Positions 31,921-46,200 of a stretch of 64,000 nt of DNA are shown here, piece after piece. The DNA comes from Asterias rubens (taxonomy: Eukaryota; Echinodermata; Asteroidea; Forcipulatida; Asteriidae), in contig NC_047082.1 in assembly GCF_902459465.1 (NCBI RefSeq), positions 9,546,545 to 9,610,544 of the forward strand. Direction: 5' to 3'. Within the stretch, counting starts at the first letter, position 1; each line of letters begins with the position of its first letter. The notes under the pieces were generated by a model, which had not been told where the DNA came from, ran no database searches, and saw nothing but the letters and a program-made list of their open reading frames with translations. The position numbers and the translations under genes are program-made.

Positions 31921-34169
31921 CCAATGACAGTTAACAGCAATGACAGCAATTTTCGAGTTCAAAAGAAAACAAAGAGCAGCAGTTTTTGACATCACTAAAA
32001 AAAATACTGTTTAATAAAAAAAATCAGCACTTTGACAAAATTACTGATGTCGCACATTGTTTGTGTTTTTGTTAGTGCAGCAACATAATTATCAAATGAC
32101 GTAGATCAACACAGGAAGCTACTCTGAAAGGGTTATCTGTGCATCTTCTCATCTGCCTTATAATGAGACGAGATGAGACGAGATGAATCTGTTATGATAG
32201 GGTATGTATTCCCTTCACCATGGTAACAACTGAGTACATCCATCCGAAATTGAAATGGCATGGTTTAACGACCAATGAATTATCTTCAATCCAATCAGAA
32301 ATGTATGTTGTACACAACGGATGAAGAATCATAATGGAACATAAGTGGTTATAAAAACCCATTATTGCAACTAAGGAAATATCTCCTGAAAGATGCAATT
32401 TTGGTGAAAGGGTGGACAAAATCTCATTCTTAAACAAAGAATGTTTTATCTGCTCTTCCTCCTCAAGTCATCAGAGCTGGCTGAAGAAAAAACCTGTAAA
32501 GACTGCCGAGTGTTCTTAATGATACAGAGGAAATTACCAACTTGCCAGCATAGGCTGCTTAGTATGTGTATCCGTGATCAAGAGAAACTCAATCATTCAA
32601 CAACTTCCAATATCCATATTGGTCTGCAATGAACTCTGTCGCCTGGCAAACTTACAGCTCCCGATTGTGTTTGTTTCTTAATCAAAACAAAAGTGATGAA
32701 AATGTCACTAACTGACCCGCTTGACAACAAGCACGCTCGCTGAAGTGATTTTTTTTTTTTTTTAGCTGAAATAGATGAAACTTCAAAGCTAAGGTTACTA
32801 GAGCCAAACATTCCAGACAAAATAGACTTTGCAGTCTTTGGTCCCTGCCAATATTTAAGTGGATGGTATGTTCAAACCTTCTGTGATCCCTCCAGTATTA
32901 AAACAAATTGCTTAGATTCATAGGCGGTGGGAAAACCACAAATCACTTAGTTCTGAGGACACTTCTAATTTTCCATCCCATTGTGACCACATTATTTTGT
33001 TTCTACTTCAATATTTCTCAACTTCATTATTTTGACATTTTTTTTCTCTCAATAATTCGGGGGCAATTAAAATGTAAACAAAACAAATTAAAAAGTTGTT
33101 AGGGATGTCGACCTACACGAACATCATGCTGCCATTGTCTTGGTCACATGTCCAATGACGATTATAAAGGAGATGGGGTCTCAGACTGGGTACACTTACT
33201 TGAATCTGACAAAAACAAGATAGCATAACCATGGACAATTTATAAGGTTTACATGTAGCGTGTAAGCTACCATAATTAACAAGCTTAGTTTAATAATCTA
33301 TGTAGTAGTGAAAGGACCTTTTCGGAAAGGGATTCACTTTACTAACACAGAACGTTAACCCTAACTCCGTAGAGTGATGTACGTGGATCCTTCCTTATAC
33401 TCTAACAAAATCTGCCACAATAAAAAGTAACTCAACACCCAACGTGTGTGACTCCGATTATAGTAGTACAACCAATCACATGTTAAGTTTACTGAAGCAG
33501 TCTTCTGTCCAACCGAAAACAAAATCAAGCAGTTGAATTTTACAGGTTTGGGTTGTTGGGGTTCAGACCTCAGCTAGCTTTGCCGTTTACGTTGCATTCG
33601 GGTTTGTTTTGTTTACAAATTTTCTTGTAAGAAACAGACAAATTTTCAGTCTCTGGCATGAACACAGGAAGCTTCTAGGTCAAGGTATCAGTGACACACA
33701 CCACTATCTTAGCAGGACACGTAAAGGGTGTGTATACGTTTGGTAATGATTCTGAACATTAACGGCAGTAAAAACTAACTTGGTTAAAAGTACAACAGCT
33801 TTGGATTGTATAAAGCATTTTGAGAAACTTTTCACTTCAAAGTACTGCAGTCACGAAGAAGATTTCTTTTTTTTTATCCCCAACAAAATTGAATCTGAGA
33901 AGCGTTACTGAATTAATGCTTCTCAGACTGTGCATTCCAAGTGCAAATTATTCTTCCTGCGTGGACATAACCACTCCAGATTTTCCGCAAAATATCCCCC
34001 AAAATGCTACCAACTTTTGAAATGACATTTTTCACAGGTTAGTTTTAAGGTACATATACCTACAACTATCAAACATGTCAAATAGGATTAAAACAAACAG
34101 TGGAATAAAATTACCAAACGTATAACAGTACCTTTAACGTTGCAACCCTAAAACCTCCGTCGTGGACAT

Positions 34170-37100
34170 TCAATCTTTTTTATTAATTCGACTTGATGAT
34201 GACGATGGTTTCTTGGTTGTCTTGATATCGGTTTCAATCTCCTCCCAGGCGGCTTCGTCCCATCCTCCTGCATCGTCCCACGTCTCCTCGAGAGACGACA
34301 CCTTCTTACTACCAGAGGAAGAACCATTCTTACTCGAACTGCTCGCCTTCTTCGGTTTGCTGGAGTTCCTTCAGAAGGAATAATTCAAAAGTAATCTCAG
34401 TGAGGCAGTTGTAAAATCAGAATTTATAATAATAAATAATGATAATAATAATAATACACTAATATTGTGCCTGATCTATATATGGGAAATGCTTTAAGGC
34501 GCTTCACAAAAAAGCTTAAACAAAAAAAATTTAAAACGCAGGTATATTAAGATGATTGACATAAACATAATAGTAATAATAATAATAATTATAAATTTGT
34601 CTCAATAGAGACACCCAAGGCGCACGAAAAAGAAAGTCAATGTAACATTTAACAGAAAACTTGAAACTGAATTAGTAAGAACGCTTGAATAAGTATGTCT
34701 TTAGTCCGGTCTTGAAGCATTGAAGGGAGGTAGCAGTAGCAATATCTCTTGGAAGAGTGTTCCAAACTCGTGGAGCAGCCACACAGAATGAGTGGTCCCC
34801 CACGAGCGTCTCGCTCTGGTCTCAGAGAGCCCGTTAGTGTCCGAAGAGCGAAGACCAGAGCGTCCATGTATGTGCTTATGTAGAAGCTCAGACAAGTAGA
34901 TTGGAGCACAGGAATAAACCCATTAACAACTTTAAAATTAAATGAAAAAATAACTTCCTACCCCCAGCACAAGCAAACAGTTTATGCACACAATATAGAT
35001 ACCTTTAAAACCTGAGAGAAGCTTTCTTAATAAAGTGTATTTTGAGTTTACTCAAAGATTGAAAGTCTCCACTTCTCAAATATGGACGAGCAGGTCATTC
35101 CACACTTTAAGGGGCAGTAACAGAAAAAGCCCCGTCTCCAATAGTGCATTTCCTAGTATTGACATGCTGTAATTTAGTCTTGAACTTCGCTCATGAAGGG
35201 GCACACCAATTTTGCTCTGGTTAGGGCCACATCTTTGAGGAAGATGTCAACTTGTATTGGAACTTTGCAAAGGGCACCACATTAAAAAAATGTTTACTTA
35301 CGAGTCGTTAAAATCTAGGAGCAAATCTTCCTGTTCATTGGACCACGATCCCCATCCGTCATTTTCATCTGCTTCTGGTTTTGTCGGTTTGCTCTGTTGT
35401 GTGTCCTCCCAATCGTCACTCTTTCCCCACCCCCACGTGTCGTCCTTCTCTTCAGGCGTCCTGGGAGGTGTAGGTTCATCATGAAGTAAAGGTGTGTCAC
35501 ATTGGTCAGGATCCATTAGTCTATGAGGTGAAGTTCGGGGAGGATGGCGGTGGGGGAGGACGGTGGCAGAAGGAGGTGGCAGAGAGAGGCGGCAGAGGGA
35601 GGTTGCGATGGTAAAAAGTGGCAGAGGCGGAAGGAAGGGTTGAAGGTGGTTGAAGGGATGAAAGCAAAGATGATGTGAAGAATGCATGCAAGATATAGAC
35701 AGCAGTTTCATGTGTGTGGGATTGGAAGACATGCAAGATGCGGAAAAGGTAATATGAGCAATTTCACCCAGTGGGAAAGGTGAAAGTGGAAAAGTGGAAA
35801 GGTGAAAGTGGAAAGTGGAAAGGTGAAAGTGGAAAGGTGAAAGTCGAAAGGTGAAAGTAGTACAGGAACAAATTACATGAGCAATGAATCAGTAACACGA
35901 CAGTAAAGCAATCAGAATGAGGACGGCGAGAGGAACGATGTAAATTACAGGCATCCAAGAGTTAAGTGTTAGAGAAGGTGAAAGCAGTTTACAAGAAGCA
36001 GCCAAGGAGTAATAATTACAAAGACAAAAACAAAGAAAGACAACAGGTGATGTAAATCAAGAGAGAAGGGATGGAATTGGAGCGCACACAAAATTGAAAT
36101 AAATGAAAGATGTTTACATGAAAACCAGTAGGGAGGGTTGAAGGATAATGGGATTGAAAACAAAGACGAGAGCTACATGTTAGGATGAGAGTGAAATGAA
36201 TCGATGCAAATGACATGGAGGTTGTCAGTACTACCGGTGTTTGTTGGGGTTTTTTTTTTTAAGGCACTTGACACTATTGGTAATTGCTCCAAAAAATTAT
36301 TAGAATAAAAACGTACTTGGTAACAAGCATTTGAGAGCTGTTGACAGTATAAAACATTATGAGAAATATTTTCTCACTCAAATAATAAAATACTTCAGCT
36401 GAAGCCTTTTACAATGCATCTGAAAGCACACATAGTAATGCACGTGTTTTTCTTCCATTATTCTCTTGCAAATTCGATGACCAATTGAGCCTTATGCACA
36501 TGTTGGGGAACACCAATTACCAAAAAATTAACAATTACCAAAGATGTACATGATGCGTTTTTGTGATAAGAAACTATTCTGCTTTAAAGACAGTGGACAC
36601 TATTGGTAATTGTCAAAGACCAGTCTTCTCAACACACCAATACTCATAGTTACCAATAGTGTCCACTGCCTTTAAAAATGTATGACCGCTTCTAAGTTCT
36701 ATTCTTTAAACAGAATAGTGTTCTGTTCCAACCTTTCTAAAAAGAAATTGCCTGATAAATATTTGATTTCACCAATACACTGTGTGTTGAGATGAGTACT
36801 GTATACATACTCAGCACTTAATTTGAAAATTGTTTTACTTTCTTCAAATTCACTGTCGTCATAATTAACAACAGATAAATTTTATGCAAATTTTCAAATG
36901 AGTTTGTCAGTTCGCCTGTTCTGTAAATATAGATTTAAGTAGCTGTATACAGTCATTGGGTTAATAGGGGCTTTGAGTGTTAATTGCCCACGGGACCAAG
37001 AGCAGTTTATCTCTGAAGAAGCGAGAATTAAAAGAACCTCAACAGTCCCTGAATGGATTAAAATGTTATTGGAAGGAAAGCAGTACTTGACAGGAGTGAA

Positions 37101-40100
37101 TTAATATTGGTGATAAAAACCTAGAACAACAATAGTACAGTTCTTCATAAAGCGCTTTATCACAGCAGACGGCATCCCAAAGCACAGTTTGTTGCTTTTA
37201 CATGCATGCCAATGCACAGCTACGTTTGTAATTATGAGACACTTTTATAGTAAAAACAATAATAACAAGTTCACACGTAACATACTACATGTAGCGCATT
37301 TTACAATAACCGTACCAGTGCGCTTTACATAAGTGCCCTGGTCATTGGGCCAATAAATTCCCTGGGGAGTATACAACCTGGGGCAACTGCAGCGCTCCAG
37401 TGGCTTTTTCATACACAATATCAACATCTACCCTCGCAGGTACCCATTTATACCCCTGGGTGAAGAGAAGCAATTATAGTAAATTATCTTGCTCAAGGAC
37501 ACTAATTGTGACGGCCAGGACCCAAACCCATCATGCTGTTCGCTATACCCCAAAAAGGCTTACACATGAACATCAATGAGGTTTTACCTGTTGCACAATA
37601 GTGTCAATGAGGTTTTACCTGTTGCAAAATAGTGTCAACATTATACACTTGAATACATCTAATGCAAAAAACAAACAGTTTTTGAGATGGGACTTCTTTC
37701 ATCACATCAAAAGCTCATGAAAAATGTGCACCCCAATTTCAATGTTTACATATTATAGGGTGCGTTCGATAAGCTTCCCTGGGTCGACCCAGCAGTGCTC
37801 ACTCGGGTGAGCCCCTGACAAGAGCTAATCGAACGATCACACTCGCCCTCTTGTGGTGACGGCATGCACCTCAAGGTTACCCCCAAGTGACCCACTCCAC
37901 AAGCAGGGCACTGGGGGCTGACCCGAGTGAGCCCCGTCAAAGCTTTTCGAGCGCACCGGGTCGACCCAGGGAAGCTAAACCAATGCACCCATTATACACT
38001 CAGATACATCTAATGCAAAAAAACAACAGCTCAGTTTTTGAGATGTGACTTCTTTCGTCATATCAAAAGCTCATGAAAAATTTGCACCACAACTTCCATG
38101 AGAACATGTATAATGTTCTTCTCCATTGAGCCATGTGCGAATTTTGTTCACAGGAAATCCAATCTCTGTGGCACTTGTGTTAAAGATGCTATGTCAGATT
38201 TTTGGCCGATTTGACCCAAAACTTTTGATTTAAAATTTAAGGTATTTTGATGGGGGACGAGAAAGTTACAAGCTTTCATTTAAGACATTGCTCGAAAAAG
38301 TCCGCCAATTATTAGTAGCAGTGAAATAAAGTGCTCAAAATTAGTTTTTGTCGGGATCCCGACAATATATCACGTGACCAATTCTTATGTGTTTTATAAG
38401 TAACGTTTAAAATTTTTGTCATGGTTCCTGACCATTAAAAGTAAAAGTTAAACTTTTTTTCCGTTAAGAGCGGGTGATACTCTTTGAAATACCATTCACT
38501 CAAAAAAAAATTGGGGGGCCAAAATCTGACATAGCATCTTTAACATGTGAGCATGTGATGTCTAGGGAAACGTCGTCTATTGATCCGGAGCTTGGCTCGT
38601 GACTTGGCGACTTCCCCCAAAATGGGAATTGTGTCGAGGGGTCACAAGAGGTAATGTCGACCAATCTTTAAGAAACTACGTCAAGAATGATCAAAAGACG
38701 GAGATGCATCTGTGAAAAAGCTTAAATTAGAAAACCAGTCGTCGAGATCCTGACAATACTAATTAAATGTAAGGTCTATGATGTATACACTGTACATTTT
38801 TAATAATGGGCAATTGCAGGATACAGCGTGGCCAATTGTGACGGGCAAACAATCCGTTGACAAGGATAATTAACAGTGAGATAATTGGTGGGGGTAATTA
38901 ATTATTTAATTGGATATGTCCAGTTAATTTGTATTTGAGGTGTTAATGAAGAGGAAAAGTGAGTTTGACATTTTCGGTTATTGTTGTTGATACAGTGCAA
39001 ACTGTACATGCAATTAAAGCAAAGACTATAGAGCGCCGTAAGGCGCAAGACGCGGAACTGAAGCTTTATCTATTGTTGGAACGTGAAATACGCATGGGCG
39101 CCATTTCAGCAAGTGAATGTTTTGTTTCCCATTGATAGGAATGGTCAATGTCTGCACTGATCTGCACTGATCTACTGTTGTATCAAAAGAGTTACTTGCC
39201 GAAATGGTGTCCAGTGGGATTTCACATTACAGCCCCAGTTCCGCATCTAAGGCACTATAATCTTTGGATTAAAGGCACTGGACGCCGATGGTAATTGTCT
39301 AAGACCACTTTTCTCACTTGGTGTAGTATCCCGACATATATATAAAAATGTGTGAAACTTTTGGATGTTGTAGTTAATGCCATCTTTAAAAAAAAAAAAT
39401 TAAGGAATAGGGAAAAAAATCAAGAAAGCAGCACAAAAGCAGTTCTAAAATTAGGGCAAACCGATTTCTATCGAAGGACAAAACTTGCCGGCGATTTAAG
39501 AGTATGAGACGACAGCGACAAGGGAAAAAGAAGTTGACATTCGTTCATTCGAGACTCCTTGAAGGTTTTAAGAGCTAGCATCTGACATATATAACAGGAA
39601 AGAAACATAGACTCAAAAGCCTGCGGTAAGAGCCAAATAAATCAGTGTGCAAACAACACACACACTTAAAAAGTGGGAAAGGAAACGAAGCAGCCAATCC
39701 ACGTCACAATCTTAAAGAAACAAAGTGTGGGCCCAGTTTACAGAAACAACAAAATAATTTTAGCACAGAGAAATATTGCTTAGCTGAAGCAGGTTACCAG
39801 CTAAAAAAAAAAAAGTATTATGCCTTTATATAATCGTTGTGACTGGTTCCCTGCAAATGTTCTACTTAGCAGTCATCATATTTTGCTAATAACAGCTTAA
39901 TGTAACTGGGCCATCATTTTCAAAGATGCACTTTAAGATCGATCCTTACAACATCAGGTGATGCAACTCAAGTTCCTTGCTCAGTGTCTACATTTGAACT
40001 CCCTCCAACCTAGCCCCCCCCCCCTCCCCACTACCCCAGCCGCTATGGTCTCTAAATAGCTAAGACACTTCCGTGCACACTTCTGAGCCCTTATAATTAT

Positions 40101-43100
40101 CGAGTTAAATTTCCGCTGTCAAAGACAAAGTGTCTGCATTGAAATACAAATGTACATCTCGTTTTTTAACATAAGCGTGACTTTTTCATAAGTGTCTATG
40201 AAATTGATACAAAGATTTGTCTACCGAATCTAACAATAGAGTCTTGGGCTGTTTCCTGTATCTAGATACTATTGTTTTCCTGAGAGGTTAGACTCATTCC
40301 CTGCCTCTGGTTTTATTACCATTTATGTTTGTCCAACCTGTGAAAAACAGGTATGATTTGGTCCTCAGAAAAAAAAGTAGGAACATGCATATTTGAAAGG
40401 CTGGCAAGAAAAATACACAACTACATGAAGCTTGCGCATTCACCAATCCACATCAATCAAGCTTAAAATAAGCACCCGAAGGTTAAGCATGGCTTTTCCG
40501 AGCTTACGGTTAGGGGCCAATATATAATTGAAAATCGCACCGTAATAGCACAAAATTGCCCACTCAGCAGTTGTATGGAATTGATCCCAGATAGTGGACT
40601 TAATCAGTACGCACCCTGTAAAATTGCAGACCCCTTACTCTTTTGTTGCAGGCAGAGTGTACATTGGTTTGGGAACCGTTCCGTAGTTTCAATCCTATAT
40701 ACAAATGTAGAAGAAACTAACGTGTGAAGATTTCACTTTAAAATAAATGTGCAAGGAAATGCAGCGGGCTTCTTTGATTCAAATTTAAGGGGGCACAAAA
40801 ACTTATTCATTTTTACCCAACCATGCTACTTTGAAGAGATTTCTCAAAAATGCTTTAAACTATCAAAAGCAGATGTTGGCTTCTCACCAATAGCTTTTAC
40901 TGGCATTAATTTTAAGAGTGATTACCAAACAAACACGTCCCTTTAAGGATAACAATTGTCAGATATGTTTATGAACAGGCACACAGAGCTCGCAATTATC
41001 AAACCTATCAAGAGGCATCTTCCTTGGCTATATCCTCCTTAATTGTTCGGCCAGAAAGAAAACCCAGAATACAAGAATCTGTCTAAACTCACTTGAGAAA
41101 AATCGCATTTTGATTAAACAGCCGACCCTGGAGATGCCAGCATGAGAATCCAATTATTGGATTTTAAGTAAACAAAAGGAAACGGTTTTGAATTCACAGA
41201 CTGATGGGATGTCGATTGTAAATATTCAAGAGTAATTTCAATTTAGAAATGTTTGTATGGGCCAGCGTCGTGAAAGCACCCCCTACCCTGTCTTATAAAT
41301 AATATTGACATGAACGAGAAAATTATGCTCTCCTCTCCAGATGGTGGATGGGAACATCTAAATAATTGTAGATTTGTTAAAAAGACAATACAGAATTGGT
41401 AAGAAACAAAAATTGTGAAGATCACATATTTACATGAAACTTACATGGTCTAACGATGATGATAGTTGAAAACACCCATTGAAATATTTCTGTCTGAAAT
41501 GTCATATTTGATGTGTTTGATGAGAAATCCATTTTTTACAGGTTTGTCAGATTATGTTTATGGTGGATTACATGAAGTGCTTACACTGACAGCAACGGTT
41601 TTGTTAACATGAGACCAATTCTGTAATGTTCCTTTAAGTACTGATATAAACAAAACTCTGACTCATTGTTTGTGAGTGAGGACTCGGGAGCAAAATGTCA
41701 ATTTTAACAACATTATTTCTTGCAAAATAGTAGAATTTCCCTTTTAAATTGGCTTCTACGTTTTCAAAAAGGTTGTGAGCTCCAGGGTTTCATTTAAATT
41801 TCAAACAACTTCCTGTTAGTCTTCTAAAAGAGGACTTTTCAAAACAGAAAAGTAAAAAAAAAAAACATTTCAATGTTTTTATAAAGCCAACATGATTATG
41901 TCCAGGAAGTTGTTTCCTTCCATTTCGCTAATTAATGTTCAAGATGAACAAGAGCACTCCAAGCTCTCAATTATCAAACCTGTCAAGAGGCATCTTGGCA
42001 AAATCATCCTTAATTGCTCAGACAGAAAACACACCAAATAAATAAATACAACAATCTGTCTAAAATCCAGGCATGTGAGTAACTATCCCTGAAAAAAGAG
42101 GAAAAGAGAAAACCTGTCAAGAACAAAAGAGGACAAGTTAATATTCCTAAACTATTGTACACAGAAAGTAAAGATAAAAGAGGAAAATCAAAAGAGGAAG
42201 TCTCACATGCCATTGACATTAAATTCAAAAACCAGGGCTCATCCCGAGATGAATCTTTACAGTTCAGCACAAATTCATTTCCAAGGCATTTCATTTCCAG
42301 TTCTCGGAAATGTTGTTCCAAGGCATTCCATTTCCAGTTCTCGGAACTGTTGTTTTTCATATTAAAGTAAGATTTACCAAAATTTTACAGGAAAAACTGC
42401 AGGTTACTTTTGTATGCACGGAAATCTTTAAATGTACGAGTCTGCTTGAAAGGGTATCACATTTGCATTTGTAATTTTAACAATACAAACAAAAGCCTCA
42501 TTTCTAGACCTCTTGAATATCAGAAGACTTATCCCCCAAGAAGACAAACATGCACCAATATTTAACCGTGTAATTAACTTCTCTCCTATTCCCAATTTTA
42601 GCAAGTACGATGAGTGCTAAAACAAACCACTGGCGTCAGACAAGTGGAGCACTTTACATGACTCCATTTTTTAAAGATGGCAACTCAACTCTCTTTCCCA
42701 AAACAATCCAGTTTTATCAAGTTTCTTACCAAGAAGGGTTTAGCAACGTGCTATGGCTGTCTCCAAACCATGTTACACAGCAACACTGGCCTGTATAATC
42801 ATGTTAAGCAAACGGATTCAGCACTGAGCATTCAAAGAAGTGACACATTAGTTAAACTGTACAATACATAACTTTTTTTTTTTTTTACCATACACTGATG
42901 CGTTAAGCACCAAGTACTAGAAACCCTAAAAATACAATTCTGATGGCCCTTCAACACTGTTTAAACACAGGAGTAGAGTGGATGGGGGGTTCCCTAAAGG
43001 ATGGTCCCATACAAACACTCCATCAATAATGGACAATCCATTCTCTTCTGGATGTCAAGGTTTCCATGGCGATAGATGAGGACAGGATGTGCTGTCAGAG

Positions 43101-43260
43101 TATGAGGAAAACGACCGATGTATTCGGGACGTACAGCTAGACACATTCAGTTCTTAGGGAACAGTTGTACATGTAGCATGATCAGCACATGTACATTACA
43201 TGTATTACTGTTACTGTCAGAAATTGCATCTGATGAAGTCATTTTTGCTGTGAAAGCTCA

Positions 43261-43296
<36 letters not shown>

Positions 43297-46200
43297 GCTA
43301 CATGAAGTCAGTCTTAAAGTGCTTCCACTGTCTTCCTTGTTTTATCTAGTACATGAATGTGACATTAAATATTTCTAAGTTACCAAATAATAAAGTTGCA
43401 AATAATATTGTCTGCTTATGTGCGGCTGTTTTGTGTGGTAAAAATTAGCAGTTTGTGGTAGTAGTATTATTTTACAGGCAGATGTCACGCAATCACTAAC
43501 TTTATTGGCACACAGTTTTTGTGGGGGCCTTGTTACCAATGGGAGACTTTGAAACGCTAGGTGGCAGCAGACTAACCAGGTAAATTTCCATTGTTTACGT
43601 AGTTCTGAGCGTGCGCACATTACCGAGAACAATGGAATTTACCTGGTAAGTCTGCTGCCACCAAGCGCCCCCGAAAGTCTCCCATTGAACTCTGAGCTTT
43701 GCACAGTGTTGTACATGTAACTGTACCTGTTGCGGTTCGGTGATGTTCAGCATGTATTGTTATACCTCGGTAACAAACTGTGAAGATTGATTGGTCGAGA
43801 ACCAATCATGTGGCGTACAACAAAAACGCATGTTACATGGCTCGGGGGTCGGGTAACATGAAAAGTGATGTACACTGATGTACATCACCTTTCCAGCGCT
43901 GTGTACGAAACAACCGCGGGTTCGAGGGAATTGTTTCTTGTTCGTCTGCTTATTTAACAATGAATAGTCCGTCGTAACAATGTTTGAAGATGACAACAGA
44001 ACTTCGAGAAGAGGAATAACAATTATACACAGGTATAACAAAACAATTGTTGCACGCTGTGATTGGGGTCCATGGGTTTTGTGCGTGCAACAATTGTTTA
44101 AAGGTCTATGGAGACAGTGACTAATTTACCACATTGTATCATAAAATACTAGTTCGATTAAATACTAAATCACTTTCTCGTGGTTGCGACAGCTTTAAGT
44201 ACTGAGGCCTAAAGGGTCAAACGCCCAGAGAACAGGTGCACAGAATTATTCAGGTGAAGTCGAATAAATAAATACAATTGTTCTGGGAGCGATCATGAAT
44301 TCTACATGTTTGCCTGAAGGGTGCCCTACTTGCGGACACCAGTGCAATATTTGACAAGTGCAGCAGAAGAATTTAATGAGCAATAAGTAAGGTACCTAGC
44401 TTAAAGGTATGACTACAGCATTGATTTTTTTGAAAGAGGAGAACTCCTTTCCATCGTCTGCTTTTCAATAAACGCAACGTCTCATCAACAAACTCAACTC
44501 TTGCAACCTTAAATGCAGGCTGATTTTTGTCTTTCAGAACCACAGCTGGATGATAATGAATGGTCAGACAGGTGGAGGATTTAAAACAGAAAAGCACCCA
44601 TAAATTAAGTTTAAAAAAATCATAAATCATTTCAAAGGCACAAAATGACATGATGTCGAGGGTCACCAGGAATACATGATGGGACATGAACTGTAATTTA
44701 ATACCAACATTAAGTTTTCTTTACTCTGTCTAGCAGATCCCAGAGGGACCGTGTTGGTTAGTGTCTAGCTTTCAGGAGGGAAAATAGATGCAAATTGAAG
44801 TCAAAATACCCCGCTCTAAAAAAAAAACTGACACCGACTACAGGTAAAAGAGGAAGTTTGGTGGAATAAATATTCCAAGGTTTTAAGTGGCAAACGATAC
44901 GTGTATGCCCTATCCTGACACTACATGCCATGGGGGTCTGCCTAATACAACATGAAGACAACCTGCAAACTAATATCAAGTGTTTTGTCACATTACAAAC
45001 AGTGTAACATTGCTGCACCTGTAATTAAACACCCAGGTAGTGCACTCTTGTGAGGTAATGACCCCGTTGCTCTTGAGGAAAAGGTACATGTGCCTCCCAT
45101 ACCATAAGAAAAGTACAAAGGGCTCTAGGAAGATTTTGTGGGGCACGCCTGGAATTTCATCTGTGAAAGGGCAGGGCCATTTTCATTTTGCAAAGGAAGC
45201 TTCCTTTGGAATATCTTAAAGTCTATGGGAAACTTTTGAAGAAGCAGCAAGGCCAAGACCAGCGGTAACAGAGGCTACAAGTGTTTGGCCTGTATGGCCA
45301 GGCCCAATTTCATAGAGCTGCTTAGCACAATAATTTGCTTAGCATGAAATTTCTTCCTTGATAAAAACAGTATTACAATCCAAATTTCTGTTTGTTGCAT
45401 ATTGCTTGGTACTGGTATTCAGCTGCTGTTTGATTATCCTGAAAATCACGTTAAAATTTGGGTGGTAATCATGTTTTTATCAAGGAAGAAATTTCATGCT
45501 AAGCAAATCTTTATGCTAAGCAGCTCTATGAAATTGGGCCCTGGTGGCTTGTCATGGCTGAGCATTGGAGTGTGGGTTCAAACCCCGGTCATGACACTTG
45601 TGTCATTGTGAGCAAGAGACTTGACTATAATTGCTTCTCTTTTTCACACATGGATAAAAAGGTACCTGTGAGGGCCAGGCAAAGATGATTATTGTGATTG
45701 GTTTAAAATGTTTTAAAGATTGGTGCCTTAGTAGCACATGCGCTGCATACTCAAGTCCCCAGAGAGCTGAAATCGCCCCATGACCAGGGTAATAATGTTT
45801 GAGTGCCATGAGCGTTGCCGTGTGAAAGGTTTGAGCGCTTTGCAAGGTGCTATTATAGTAACTGATCCAAAATATAAGCCATCAAATGTGATGCAATCAA
45901 ACAAAATGAGTCATTTGTCAACCCAGGTCATGTTTCATTTCTGATACATTTGGAAAGGGCATAGTCTAAGCTTTAATGCTGTTAGATTTCCATACCTTCT
46001 TTGGTTTGAAAACTTGTGAAAGTAGAAACACCAAGAGATGTAAGAGAACAAAATTGAGAAAAAGGAGGTTACTGTCAAGTTGCTCATAGAGTTATTTATC
46101 AGAAGGAAGTTGCCAATATATAAAATAAGATATCTCTTGGCATTTAAACAAATTAAAAAAAAAATGTTTTTCAATGCAACCCCTGGTGGCCTTTTTTGGC

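Larger units (their letters stand above)
29940..34169. other. Region between the TINAG-like locus and the ARFGAP1 stop
   Basis: Besides the two tandem arrays and a short GAGACGAGAT run at 32163-32184, this holds AT-rich sequence with no inverted-repeat element or gene I can support. The ARFGAP1 3' untranslated region must begin just left of 34170; I could not fix its polyadenylation site. Confidence 0.4.
38545..45300. other. Large ARFGAP1 intron portion
   Basis: Apart from the elements listed separately, it contains a pair of 110 bp direct repeats with AATTATCAAACCTRTCAAGAGG (40990-41095 and 41965-42065), a decayed G-type repeat (39728-39912), a T-run of about 28 at 43265-43293, and an ACAATTGTTGCACGC inverted pair (44044-44097). 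No exon of ARFGAP1 or any other gene was found by eye. Confidence 0.45.

Noticed and set aside
34162-34383. Plus-strand frame rich in acidic residues
   Set aside because: It is antisense to the last ARFGAP1 exon, whose minus-strand reading matches the family and keeps splice phase.
43263-43293. Long T-run as a processed-pseudogene tail
   Set aside because: No reversed coding sequence adjoins it; it is a plain homopolymer tract in an intron.
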